DNA of 64,000 bases from Enoplolaimus lenunculus (Eukaryota; Nematoda; Enoplea; Enoplida; Thoracostomopsidae), in contig JASANG010000932.1 in NCBI GenBank assembly GCA_030248215.1, positions 351,001 to 415,000 on the forward strand, in the 5' to 3' direction. Every line of letters starts with the position of its first letter. The stretch's first letter is position 1. A model generated the notes under the pieces. The model did no database searches, was not told the DNA's origin, and worked only from the letters and a program-made list of their open reading frames with translations. A program made the position numbers and the translations under genes. Below, in pieces: positions 1-10,680 of this stretch.

Positions 1-42
1 TATTTCGGAGGGAGTCAATTTGACTCATCATTTTTTGCAGTG
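1..42. repeat. End of a CACTGCAAAAAATG-type TIR element
   Basis: The first bases of the window match the right end of a short element also seen at 52496-52690 and 55694-55801. Shared features are GAGTCAATTTGACTCA and the terminal TTTTTTGCAGTG. The left part lies outside the window. Confidence 0.6.
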
Positions 43-326
43 TATGCAGGCAGGGTACAACACTCTGTCTATCAGTTTTACTTTTGGTCCACATTAAAAA
101 ATAAATTCGCGTTTTGTTAAATTAAGACTTGGAAAACAGCTCAAATTTCATTCTACTCGCAATCTTAAAATGAACTTTTATACGCAATTTTGTTTGAAGC
201 AAGCCTTGTAAACGGCTAATGTATGGAACGTGGGCCGAATAGTAGGATAAAAGCAAAATTCCTAAACCTAAAGACTGAGCCTAGGTGTAAGAATGAGCTT
301 TATACCTAAACCTAACTCGTTATAAT

Positions 327-808
327 GGCCCATGTAAAGATCAGGGGCGGAACGTTTTTCTGTGGGCTGCAATAGAAAATTCTTATGCTTTAGACTAAGT
401 ATTTTTTGTTTGGCTTAGGCTTAGGCTTCTAGGCTTAGGCTTAGGCTTCTAGGCTTAGGCTTAGGCTTCTAGGCTTAGGCTTAGGCTTCTAGGCTTAGGC
501 TTAGGCTTAGGCTTAGGTTTCTAGGCTTAGGCTTAGGCTTAGGCTTAGGTTTCTAGGCTTAGGCTTAGGCTTAGGCTTTGGCTTCTAGGCTAGGCTTAGG
601 CTTCTAGGCTTAGGCTTAGGCTTCTAGGCTAGGCTTAGGCTTCTAGGCTTAGGCTTAGGCTTCTAGGCTTAGGCTTAGGCTTCTAGGCTTAGGCTTAGGC
701 TTAGGCTTAGGCTTCTAGGCTTAGGCTTAGGCTTCTAGGCTTAGGCTTAGGCTTAGGCTTAGGCATATGCTTAATAATACTGTTCAGCCCCTGTTCTTTA
801 CATTGGCC
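327..808. mobile_element. TTAGGC-bearing TIR element (expanded copy)
   Basis: The element starts GGCCCATGTAAAGATCAGGG and ends with the near-perfect inverse (…CCCCTGTTCTTTACATTGGCC), giving TIRs of about 27 bp. No coding capacity is visible, so it is a non-autonomous DNA element. This copy is longer than its relatives (about 170-225 bp) because its interior has expanded into a TTAGGC tract. Relatives in the window: 2347-2565, 5976-6172, 7942-8656, 11715-11886, 12594-12735, 13022-13205, 31429-31530, 34300-34471, 35074-35192, 50500-50673, 54550-54718, 54848-55220 and 55520-55832. Confidence 0.85.
413..764. repeat. Interstitial TTAGGC telomere-type tract
   Basis: About 350 bp of TTAGGC units, regularly broken by the variant TTCTAGGC, so that the higher-order unit is roughly two TTAGGC plus one TTCTAGGC. 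TTAGGC is the canonical nematode telomere repeat. Unique sequence lies on both sides and the tract sits between the TIRs of a transposon, so it is internal to the chromosome rather than a telomere. Confidence 0.95.
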
Positions 809-1459
809 ACCTAAGCCTAAGTATGCCTAGACGTTAAAAAATCGATGTATTCTTATGCCTTAGTCTAAAGCAAAAAATAATCTAAAAGCTGAAACTAAAA
901 TTGTATTCCAGTCCCACGGAATATAAACGCTCAGCAGCTGATCTTTTGCATGGGCCATAGTGACAAATGGGCCATAAACAGCTTAAAGGAACTATTTATT
1001 GCTACCAGCGAAGGTGAAAAACACTTTTAAATTTAAATTTCAAACACAAACCAAAGCTTTTATAAAACCAGCAAATTCTGGCACTCAACATTGTTATATT
1101 TTGTGCTGGAACAAATTTTTTTTGTACCAGGTTGTTGCGTATAACATTGATGGCAAAGCTTTATACAGTTCGCGCACCTCAAAACTACGCCAAAACGTAA
1201 ACCAACACCTTTAAGCTTGGTTTGGGGGTGGGAGTCCACTGGTGATAAAAGTTTGTGCCAGGTTTAACCACAACCAATAATTATTTTTTGTGAAAAGTGT
1301 TATAACGACGCAAAAACAACTACTGTGTGGCATAAAACAGTAAAATTTTTAAGCTGTGAATGATAAAAATTATAAATGAGGTTAAAGTTTGGTTGAAAAA
1401 TATCTACCGACCCGGAAGAATAAACCGATTTTAGAATGGTTACGTTTTGCGTAACAGTA
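809..1459. other. Intergenic, nothing recognised
   Basis: AT-rich sequence with only short open frames, none with a recognisable protein or good coding character. It separates the TTAGGC element from the minisatellite that follows. Confidence 0.5.
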
Positions 1460-2090
1460 ACCCGACAAAAAATTTCTCGTTTTCGATGCGAAAATATATA
1501 GCTCCCCATATTGCTACAAGAAGGGCGCCCCCATGGGTATTGCTGTCCCATTTTCCCGCGTTTTCCCAGCGAAAATTTGCAGCTGTCTCATGTTCTCATT
1601 CGCACGAAACAAGCCTGTCCCATTTTTCTGTTTTTCCCAATGAAAGTTTCGTGTCCGATTTTCCCGTTTTCCCTGTGAAAATTTTTAGCTGTCCAATTTT
1701 TCCGTTTTTCAGTGAAAATTTGCAGCTGACCCATTTCCCCATTTGCCCGAAACACACTTGCCCAGTTTCTCATTTGTCCGAAATGCACCTGTCCAATTTT
1801 CCCAGCGAATATATATCGCTGTCCCTGTTTCCCGTTTTCCAAACGAAACTTTGCAGCTGTCCCGTATTCCTATTTGCCCTAAAGAAGCGTCTTCCATTCT
1901 CTCAGCGAAAGTATATCGCTTTACGCTGTCTCATTTCACCGTTACCAAGCGAAAATTTGCAGCTGTCCCCAATTTTTCATTTGCCTGAAACAAAGCTTGT
2001 AACATTTTCCCATTTTCCAGTGATAATATATTGCTGTCTTATGTTCCCGAAAGAAGCCTGCCCTATTTTCCAGTTTTCTGATTGTACTCC
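1460..2090. repeat. Degenerate Gln/Phe-free minisatellite of about 40-50 bp units
   Basis: Imperfect tandem units built around a TCCCATTTTCCCGTTTTCCC block, followed by a CGAAAATTTGCAGCTGTCC block (or ATATATCGCTGTCC variant). Unit lengths drift by a few bases, which is why partial open frames appear on both strands at once. A related fragment lies near 21870-21935. The long open frame over 1447-2151 encodes only this periodic pattern and is not taken as a gene. Confidence 0.7.
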
Positions 2091-2346
2091 TGCGTCTGAG
2101 ATGCTACCTCGCCTAAACGACACGCTTTTGAAAGCAACATTGGCCGTTTAAAATACACTTGGTTTATAAATTTTCAAGTTTTTCGTTAGAATTGGTTTTG
2201 GTTTGGTTTTACAATTTCTTCACAATTTTTACACGTACCTATGTGATTCTGAATGTGAATTGAAAAGGACTCAATGGTTATTCTGTATGATCCAAAAGAA
2301 GGATTTTTAAACACAGTTTATTTCACTAAATAGATATAGAGTATGA

Positions 2347-2565
2347 GGCCCATGAGCCCATGCATCGAACAGGGCCGGAACAGTAGTATAAGCATATTCC
2401 TATGCCTAAGCCTAAACCTAAGCCTAAGCGTATGGTTGAGCCTATTCCTAAGCCTAAGCCTTGAAGCCTAAAACCTAAGCCTAAGCAAAAAAATTAGTTT
2501 AAAGCTTAAACTGACTTTATTATAGCCCCTCCGGAAAACGTTGCAGCCTTTTCTATACATGGGCC
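2347..2565. mobile_element. TTAGGC-bearing TIR element
   Basis: Starts GGCCCATGAGCCCATGCATC with a duplicated start, then GAACAGGGCCGGAAC; ends …TTCTATACATGGGCC. The interior is in the reverse sense of the 327-808 copy (GCCTAAGCCTAAGC). Same family. Confidence 0.75.
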
Positions 2566-3519
2566 AACTCTTCTATTAAATGAGTTTCAATCACCAAACC
2601 ACTAGGCGATGAAATGCGTAAAACTTAACGAGCCACAATTTCTACCCTTATACTCTTATGTCCTCACGTAAAACAAAATGAAAGCCAAGCGGCGAAATCA
2701 AAAGTGTTTTACCGTATATTAAGGTCTTCGAAATGTTTACTCGAATGTTGGTTAAAATCGATTAAAAATACTTTTTCTTGTCGTCAAGTTTAATGCTATC
2801 GGGAAATGACTTAGCTAGTAGTCAATTTTTTTATGTTAAGTATCGCATGATATTTGGCGACAATGAGCAATTCTACCTAAACAAGCTGTATATATAATAC
2901 AATAAGGCACGCATTTTCAGCCGTTAACATCAAAAACAAACGGTGACATAGAAAGTGAACATTAATATTTTGCGCAAGTGGTTGAAGCAATGTAGCGAAG
3001 GGATAGCTCAGTTTGCAAGAGCGGGGCGTTACCAGGAATTTTTTAAGGGGGAAGTGCTCTTGAATGTTAGTGGAGTCCTGGGGAGTTTTTTACTACCTAC
3101 AGCTCTGTCACAACAGTTACATAATTATTAATTGTATTATAAATCTCGCGAGCGAAGCTAGTGAACAGCTACGCGCAATTATTTGGATTAAACTCCATTA
3201 CGTTATTTCGGTTCTAGGCTGGCTTAGTCATATGGTCTGCCCCATATGACATCTTGCCTGTAGTAGCGCAACACTGAGGAGGTAATCTCTTAAACATGAA
3301 AAGCGAAAACCATTGCGTGCCGTACGAGCGTGAAACAAACAAGATGTACTTTTACTTCTAGACAACATAAAATGTCGTACAAGTTATTGCAACACGAGAA
3401 GTTCAGACAAAATTTTCGAATTGTTTGGACTTCTTCACACTCTCAATAACACCGGTGTTTTGGATTTTGCTCTATTTGTTTCAGAATACCAACTTAATAA
3501 AATTAGAACATTGGTTTTC

Positions 3520-3790
3520 GAGCTGCAAAACTAATAACATTTACTATATATTTCAGCAGATATACTTTTTTCGCAAACGTAATTAATCGCTCCCAACCTC
3601 GGATCTGAGATTTGTGAAATGACACAAAAACCGATTTATAAACATGTTGTTGAAAATTTCTATTGTTTATAAATGTCAGCATATATATTGCCAAACATTG
3701 TTGGATTCGGCTTATTCAAAACCGAATCTGAAACGCAAATTTTTGCCGAATCCGAACTTTTGTTGCCAGCCTGTGCACTTCCACTATTTT
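3520..3790. repeat. Dispersed GGATTCGG repeat
   Basis: The stretch that ends in CATTGTTGGATTCGG…CCGAATCCGAA…TTTGTTGCCA recurs at 31013-31276 (whole length) and 27000-27151 (end part). It contains short internal inverted motifs (GGATTCGG / CCGAATCC). No coding capacity and no clear target duplication. Confidence 0.6.
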
Positions 3791-4148
3791 CACCAGTGGT
3801 TTGAAGTATACTTAATATCGTAGCATTGTGTAACAATATTATACCTATATAGTAGTGCATTGTATAGAATGCTTGCCGGTGCACATGTGCCAAAATACGT
3901 AAATATAATTGATTACACTTCTCTTAAAGTATATATAGGTGTATACGCTATGCGAAGGTCTTTTGCTCATTTCCAGTTTCTGTTAATTTAACGAACTACA
4001 TAAATATTTTTGTTATTTGAAAGTTCACTGTATAATACGTATGTCCGTATTTTTAGAATTACCATTTAATAATGATTAACATGTTTAATAAAATAATAAA
4101 GATAGTCAGTCTGTTTTGTATATATTAGTATATTAGATTAGACAATAT

Positions 4149-5378
4149 ATGGCATCTCAAAAAGTAGCTGTTGGTGCAATACGCGCTGTCAAATCCGCAG
4201 TAAGATCTACTCGGCTGCCACAACGGCAAGCGCTAGTCTTAACAAGTTCAGCGGTTAAACGGGTCAAAGAGCTATTGGCGCTCAAACCAGATGCGTCTGG
4301 CCTAAAGGTTAATAGAGTTTTACTTTGTTACTTTTAAGACTATGCTTTATGTTGTAAAATGTATCGTACCGCTGTATGTAGTGTTAAGATTTCGACCGAA
4401 TAAGCAGTTTAAGTGGTGTACTTTTTTTGCACTGTTTGCTTACAAAAGATCATTTGAACAAAATTAGGTTATTTTCATAATTTGCACAATTGCCAGTGTT
4501 TCCCAGGGTCAAGATTTAAATATTTCTGAGACATCTATATACATTTGGTGGTAGTCTTATTTTGTAAATGATGCCGAATAAATACTACAAATAAAAAACC
4601 AATATTTTGTCCTCGGAAACCGCACTCCTGAGCAAAATCCTGCTACGGCCCTTTATCTGGAACATTGATTTGTTCTAATTCTAAGTGATGTTAGCATTTT
4701 CAGTGCCATACAGTGGCGGATCCAGGATCTCAAAATGGGGGGGGGGGCAAAATTTTGCAGGTAATAAACTTATTTTTGACCCATACTGTAGTGACACAAA
4801 TAAGAGGGGGTCCCCATTTTGAGTCCCAATTAATAGGAGTCCGTATTTCTAATAAGAATCCGTAAGCGGGTAGAGTCCTTAAACCCTTGTTTAGAGTCCA
4901 TAAATGTCTATTATCCCTCAGTTTAGTGCATAAATGAGGCCAAGAAACCTTAAAGCGTGCTTATACTTTTGTGTATAAAACGGAGAAATCAGCGTAGAAC
5001 AGCAATTGACACTATATAATTTTTGTCGAGATGCTGTTGGGGGGCACGGCCGGGGTGGCCATCTTGTGGATCCGCCATTGGAGCCATACTTATGTTTTAT
5101 TTTTGACGTCTCACATGTGTTTATTATATTTGCAGGTTGGTGTTAAGCAGCGTGGTTGCAACGGCCTTACGTATACCCTTGACTATTGCGGTGAGCCAGC
5201 AAAATTTGACGAAAAAGTGACGCAAGACGGTGCAGTAGTTTTCATCGATTCAAAAGCGCAGTTGACTTTGCTTGGAACTGAAATGGATTTTGTCGAAACT
5301 AAGCTGTGCTCTGAGTTTGTGTTCAATAATCCGAATATTAAAGGAACTTGTGGTTGCGGAGAAAGCTTTAATATTTGA
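4149..5378 (+). CDS. ISCA1: ISCA1, mitochondrial iron-sulfur cluster assembly A-type protein
   Basis: Two coding exons, 4149-4307 and 5136-5378, joined in phase 0 to give 133 aa (the human protein has 129). The intron is GT-AG. The N-terminus is basic and Ser/Arg-rich with no acidic residue for over 30 positions, as expected of a mitochondrial presequence. The A-type fold follows, with the three conserved cysteines: Cys61 in QRGCNGL, and Cys125 and Cys127 in GTCGCGESFNI at the C-terminus. The stretch AQLTLLGTEMD and FVFNNPNIKGT are nearly identical to animal ISCA1. Family knowledge: ISCA1 works with ISCA2 and IBA57 in maturing [4Fe-4S] proteins in the mitochondrial matrix. A TIR element sits in the intron and does not touch the splice sites. 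No neighbour suggests co-regulation. Confidence 0.96.
4711..5080. mobile_element. hAT-like TIR element in the ISCA1 intron
   Basis: Begins CAGTGGCGGATCCAGGATCT and ends …TTGTGGATCCGCCATTG, inverted ends of about 14 bp. The 8 bases on each side, GTGCCATA (4703-4710) and GAGCCATA (5081-5088), match at 7 of 8, as expected of a hAT target duplication. The middle (about 4784-4970) is related to the element at 7240-7662. It includes a run of about 11 G at 4738-4747. No coding capacity. Confidence 0.8.
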
Positions 5379-6821
5379 AATTACTAGAATTGACTTGGTG
5401 CAGTTGGTCAGTGGGTTCGAGCAAGTGAGTAATACGAAGAATTTATAAACGATCTTTGAGTGAGTATACTACTGTTGGGTAGCGCTGATAATGTGTGAAT
5501 GTACAGGTAATAGTGATGTTGCCGTGGTGTACAGCGGATTGTAAATTTTGTAGTAGCATACAAGTTCTCATGAAGGCGAGCGTTATGTGTATTTTCAAGT
5601 TTATTACAATTGGTGATGTTTAGATTTTTAGGAATCACGAAGTTCAGCTAACAATTATGCCGAGAACAGTAATAGCATTTTTAGTAATAATTACGGGAAA
5701 AACGTTTGTGTAAAGAAAACGAATTACTCTAATAATTCTTCATATGAAATCTGTCATATCTTAAAATTCTGGGTTAGATTAAATTTGTAACCGGAATCGG
5801 AAATATTTTATATCGGAATAGTAATTCGGTTTGCGTCCAGGGCGTCAGAAATATAGGGCTTTGTGATGTGGTGATCGTAGAATGTGGCATATCTGTGAGT
5901 TTACTATGGAAGTCTTCAATGGCTATTTAATGATACTAGTTTTCGGTAGATGTGTTATTTATTTATTATTTTCAAGGCCTATGTTAGGATCAGGGGTGGA
6001 ACGTTTTTCTGTTGGACTAGAAAAGAGTAAGCTTAATTTTAGACTAATTTTTTAATTTTTTACCTTGGCTTTGTCTTAGGCTTAGGCTTACGAATATGCT
6101 CATTGTAACGCTTAGGCTTAGGCATAGGAATATGTTTATAATACTGTTTCGCCCATGTTCTTTACATTGGCCAGAACATGTGTAACTTTACAGAAATAGT
6201 ACCAACGAAATAATCGTGTTTGAAGTTTAAGAAAACGCATATCATTAATGAATAAGCTTATAAAAACTTTGCTGCGTTGATAAAGCTTTATCGCATTTGG
6301 TATAATTTTAACGAAGCTTAAAAATCCTGAATGTTACTGAATACTGTTGACAAAACGTTTTAAATTAGTTTTACAAGTCTTGGAATGACAAATAGAGACA
6401 TACACGTATTCTAAAATATAGGTGACGGTCTAATACAAATTTTGATAAATCGTAAGGGAAAGAATTGTATAGCTTAAGCGGGAGAATCGAATGATAACAT
6501 AAAATCCAAAGGGAAAAATCCATTAGAATGAAAATTACACGAAGAAAATCGTATACGACACCGGCAGACACTAACCAGACCGATTGCCATGCTTTTTTTA
6601 ATATCTGTATTGTGTTTTAGAAATTTAATTAAAACATTTAATACATGCAAACAAATTTGAAACTATGCACTTGAGCAAATTTGGATTTGTATTATAGTGT
6701 AGTGAAGTGATGTTTTTGAAAAACATAATTGTAGTAAAATTTTGTATTCACTTGTTTGTATGAGCAGATTTTGCAGTCATTAAAGTTTCATAAATATTAG
6801 TGGTTGCAGGCCAAAAGCGAT
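5379..6821. other. Intergenic between ISCA1 and tRNA-Pro
   Basis: Holds ISCA1 3' flank and one TTAGGC-type TIR element (5976-6172). No AATAAA was noticed close downstream of the ISCA1 stop. The remainder is AT-rich with no recognisable gene. Confidence 0.5.
5976..6172. mobile_element. TTAGGC-bearing TIR element
   Basis: GGCCTATGTTAGGATCAGGG at the left and …CCCATGTTCTTTACATTGGCC at the right; interior CTTAGGCTTAGGC near 6075-6125. Same family as 327-808. Confidence 0.75.
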
Positions 6822-6893
6822 GGCTACTTGGTCTAGTGGTATGATTCTCGCTTTGGGTGCGAGAGGTCCCGTGTTCGATCCACGGAGTAGCCC
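6822..6893 (+). tRNA. tRNA-Pro (TGG anticodon)
   Basis: A 72-base cloverleaf reads cleanly. The 7-bp acceptor stem GGCTACT pairs with AGTAGCC (6886-6892), with discriminator C at 6893. The anticodon stem CTCGC/GCGAG encloses the loop TTTGGGT, so the anticodon is TGG (6854-6856), which reads proline CCA. The T arm CCGTG-TTCGATC-CACGG is intact. A run of T follows at 6897-6902, a normal RNA polymerase III stop. CCA is not encoded, as is usual in eukaryotes. Confidence 0.97.
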
Positions 6894-7239
6894 TTATTTT
6901 TTCACATCGTATGCGCCAGAGAAGGATGTTTCCTTAGCAACGCATGCAATATAAAAACAATGCACAAAATAAAGTTTTCTGACGGAGTCGATGTACACCT
7001 GACACATATGGTGTAAACTGATTATAAAAATAACGGAAACTGATAAATCGGAACAGCGGAAATCAGGTGGTATTCAAGTATATAAAAATGTTTTTACGTT
7101 CAAAAATATTCACAAGGCTCAGTTAAATTCTACAGAAAATATAGCGAAACCACTGAAAATTCTAAACATTGTTGAAGAATTTGGTTATCTTTATTTCAAA
7201 TCGAACGAATACAACATATTTGTACTAAAAATACGAACT

Positions 7240-7662
7240 GTAGTGACCCGAATAAGGGGACCCCCATTTTGAGTCCTAATCAACTGGATTCTGCATCCAT
7301 ACTAAGAACCGTAAACGTATAGTCTCTAAAAACTAATTAGAGTCCATAAATGTCAATTATCCCTAATTGTGGCGCATAAACGACTCCAGGACCAAGTAAA
7401 GTTGAGTTCAAAACGTTAAAGCATATTTAGTTTTGAAAGTACATTCCTAAGTATAACTTTGCATCATCGCTCAAGCTATTGACACAAGACAAATAAACGT
7501 TTAATTCAACGGACAGTTGCACAGAAGAGACGGGTGTTAAGTCCAACTAACAAAAGGCGCGGAGGGTGGGTTAAAAATAAATAACAGTCCGTAACCGAAT
7601 AACATGACGTACCCTCTGGAGAGGCCAAATAAATGTTAGTCCCCACGTATTCGGGTCACTAC
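7240..7662. mobile_element. TIR element GTAGTGACCCGAATA
   Basis: The left end GTAGTGACCCGAATAAGGGG mirrors the right end …CACGTATTCGGGTCACTAC. The interior is non-coding and has repeated AGTCC motifs (GAGTCC, TAGTCT, GAGTCCAT). A related core lies inside the element at 4711-5080. Confidence 0.75.
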
Positions 7663-7941
7663 GGTACGATAATTAGTGATTAACTGAGACAAAGCTATCT
7701 GCTGAAAAATATCGTAATTATCGGGATTATATATAATGGAAAAGGATACTGATTATTGCAAGGTTTCAACGTAATTGCTATTGCAACGATTAACAGTTAA
7801 GTTTTTGTATGTTGAAAATACTTTTGATGTTCTGTATAAATAGCGTAGGTCGATGTTTGACCAATTTGTTCAATGACGCTCGTCGGCATATGATGGATTT
7901 AGTTTCGTTGCCGTTTAAAGGATCCGCGGATATTAAGTAAG

Positions 7942-8656
7942 GGCCAATGTTACTTTTAGAGCTGTAACAGTAGATTAATGCGGCGTTCACGTTATAACTG
8001 GGGCAGCTTGGAACACGTTTTGTCCAATGTTGATTCGACGTCAACATAAAATTCTGTGATCCGAATAGTCTACTAAATATCATATGATATTTATAAAGGA
8101 CAATGGAATTTGTGCACGCTAAATAAAACAGTAAAAAGTCGGATAATGCAGCATTAAATGATTTCGCAACTTGAATTAGCTTCTACCGTTCTGTTTCTCG
8201 CTAAGTTTTTCCCAAAATATATTCCTAAGTACAAATAATTCAAATTTAAAATTTTAGTATCATATGACATTCTACAGTACAATCAAGCTAGTTTACCACA
8301 ACTTTGCAGACATTTTCAAACATATCATATGATACTCGCAGACAATATTTGGAATATCATATGATATTGCAGTACAAACAGTAGATGTCACATCAGGGTA
8401 GCAGACAATTCAAATTTTTTGAATCTCATAGCGGATAAACGGTCAGACAAAATGTTACCAGCTATAGTCATAGGGACAAAACGTGTTCCAGGCTGCCCCA
8501 GTTATAACGTGAACCCCGCATAAGCGTATTCCTGAACCTATTAAGCGTTGCAAAAGCACAAACCTAAACCTACGCAAAAAATGTCTAAAATGTACCTAAG
8601 CCTACTCTTTTACAGACCCACCAGAAATCGGGACGGCCCTAAAAGTAACATGGGCC
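7942..8656. mobile_element. TTAGGC-family TIR element split by another insertion
   Basis: The left end GGCCAATGTTACTTTTAGAG and the right end …CCCTAAAAGTAACATGGGCC are inverse of each other. They carry a TTACTTTTAG variant shared by both ends, so both belong to one copy. The interior between 7978 and 8521 is foreign; the remaining interior (AAGCGTATTCCTGAACC…) is typical of the family. Confidence 0.75.
7978..8521. mobile_element. TIR element ATGCGGCGTTCACG nested in a TTAGGC-family copy
   Basis: The left end ATGCGGCGTTCACGTTATAA and the right end …TTATAACGTGAACCCCGCAT are inverted over about 45 bp, continuing into CTGGGGCAGC and GGAACACGTTTTGTCC. The interior holds several copies of the palindrome ATCATATGAT (near 8080, 8260, 8327, 8354). 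No coding capacity. Confidence 0.8.
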
Positions 8657-9423
8657 TAAAGTATGAGAAAATTTGCGTAATTACAGAATGCGACCGGATA
8701 TCCGGCTCCGGCAAAAAATCGGCGTCCAGCTCCGGTATTTTTTCTTGCCGGATATTTGTTTAAAAATTTGAAAAAATGAAACTAAATTGACATAGATTGA
8801 CTTACTTTTATATGTTTATTGTGTCATAATTGTTATGTAAACCATTTTAAAGTTTTGAATAAGGTATGTATATTGGATAGCAGGGTGGTATAACGACAAG
8901 AATAGGTCTAAAAAGGTATATGCCGTAATAAGTGAGCTGCCAAAAATATAAATTATATTATCTATATTTTTATTTTTCTTTGCAGTTAACGAGAAATAAT
9001 AAAAACTAACCTTAAGGAAACATTAGCCTTAAATCCTAACACTCCACCTTTTTTATTAGCATAACAACAGTCCCTCCCCCCACAAAATACAACAACACAC
9101 ACAACAAAAACAGAAAAAAAAGATATATTTAAAGAAATCTTCCAAAACCTTTATATAACGGCGGGAGGAAAAATTATTCTCTTCTATACCTATTTTACTT
9201 TATTTTTTTTTTTTTTTTTTTTGAATTTCAGTTATTTGTGGAAATAAATAATTAAAAATGTATGTTTGTGGTAATTTTTGAGTGATAGGCTAATTATTTA
9301 CGAAAAAACCCATAATTAGTGCGCTCAACCAGTAACTCAAACAGTAATATGATTTAAAAAACCAGAATACAAACTATAAACTTATAAAGGAATACGAGAT
9401 TAAATAAACAATCTAATTAACTA

Positions 9424-9640
9424 CACTGTAAATTTCTGTGAGTTGATTTTAACTCAGAATGAGTTGAGTCACTCAGTCTGACTCAGGACTATCCGAACTC
9501 AGAATTATGAGTTGATTCGATTCATTCTGAGTTAATTAACCAACTCACCCAGAGTCAACTCAACTCAGAGCGAGAATCAACTCAACTCAGAGTGTGTTAA
9601 TGTTTGCTGATATTAATTCAGAAATAACCAGCTATTTTTG
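9424..9640. mobile_element. CACTGTAA-type TIR element, right end worn
   Basis: Starts CACTGTAAATTTCTGTGAGT. The body is a series of direct and inverted ACTCAGA / TGAGTT motifs. Copies are at 9956-10207 and 53824-54069. This copy diverges after about 9640. Confidence 0.7.
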
Positions 9641-9955
9641 AAAAATTCCATATTTAAGGCTCCAAAGTCCGAAAAGTTGGTTTCACTCCAATGATTGTTT
9701 TCACTTCAACTGTTGGTTTTACAGCAACGAACAGTAGTTTTGCTGTCTTCAATATGTTTCCGAAGAATTAATAGTTATGTCAATTTCGAACGCAAATGTT
9801 CCTCGTGTTTTTCATAAACTATGAAATGTATCCCATGATGTCAAAGGCCAAGCAAAATTTTTGAATTCCGTTTCAATTTCGGCTCCGACAAAGACAGCTT
9901 TTACGCCAGTTACACCTTCAAACACTAGAAACGTTACGAATGTTGACCAATGTTA

Positions 9956-10207
9956 CACTGTAAATTCCAGTGAGTTGATTTTAACTCAGAATGAGTTGAA
10001 TTACTCAGTCTGAGTTAGGACTATCACAACTCAGAATCTTGAGTTGATTCAATTCATTCTGAGTTAATTAACCAAGTCACCCAGAGCTAACTCAACTCAG
10101 AGTGAGAATCAACACAACTCAGAGTGTGTTAATGTTTGCTGATATTAATTCAGAAATAACCAACTCGCTAGCTGAATTGATTAATCAACTTTTTGGAATT
10201 TACCGTG
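9956..10207. mobile_element. CACTGTAA-type TIR element
   Basis: Starts CACTGTAAATTCCAGTGAGT and ends with TTAATCAAC…ACCGTG, the inverse. Rich in ACTCAGA / TGAGTT. The right end abuts a CCGG-rich remnant. Confidence 0.7.
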
Positions 10208-10680
10208 TATCCGGGTCCGGCCGGATATTAGATTATCCGGCTCCGTCTATTTTTGGTATCCGGTTACACCCTGATTATAGTAATAATTTTTGATTACTTA
10301 GCTACAAAAGTGATGCTAAAGTGATTAGATCAAAACTTTGAAGTCATCTACCTTCCGTTGCAGATTATATATGTTGAAAAATACAATGATGATGGTGGGC
10401 CCCCTGCGATCCGCCAGTGAGGTCAGATTTCATCCGGTTACACCCTGCTGTGCAATAAAGAACATAATACATTTACTGCGCGATGTTATACAAATACAAA
10501 CGTATACGAAACGTTCCGCCCCTGATCTGTACATGGGCCCCCACCTACACGAATTTTACTTTTACTTGCACCCTGGTATAACATAAAAATATGGAGATGA
10601 ACATAGCAAACTTTACACAAAAACACAAAAGCGTTATATCATATTGTACTTGTCGTATAGCATATAGATGTACGTTTTAT

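Noticed and set aside
327-808. Chromosome end or fusion scar
   Set aside because: Unique sequence on both sides and transposon ends flank the TTAGGC tract.
1447-2151. Long open frame of 234 codons
   Set aside because: Encodes only a drifting repeat of Phe/Pro/Ser blocks, with antisense frames also open; it is a minisatellite.
2996-3060. tRNA-like GGGATAGCTCAGTTTGCAAG
   Set aside because: D-arm-like start only; no anticodon or T arm follows.
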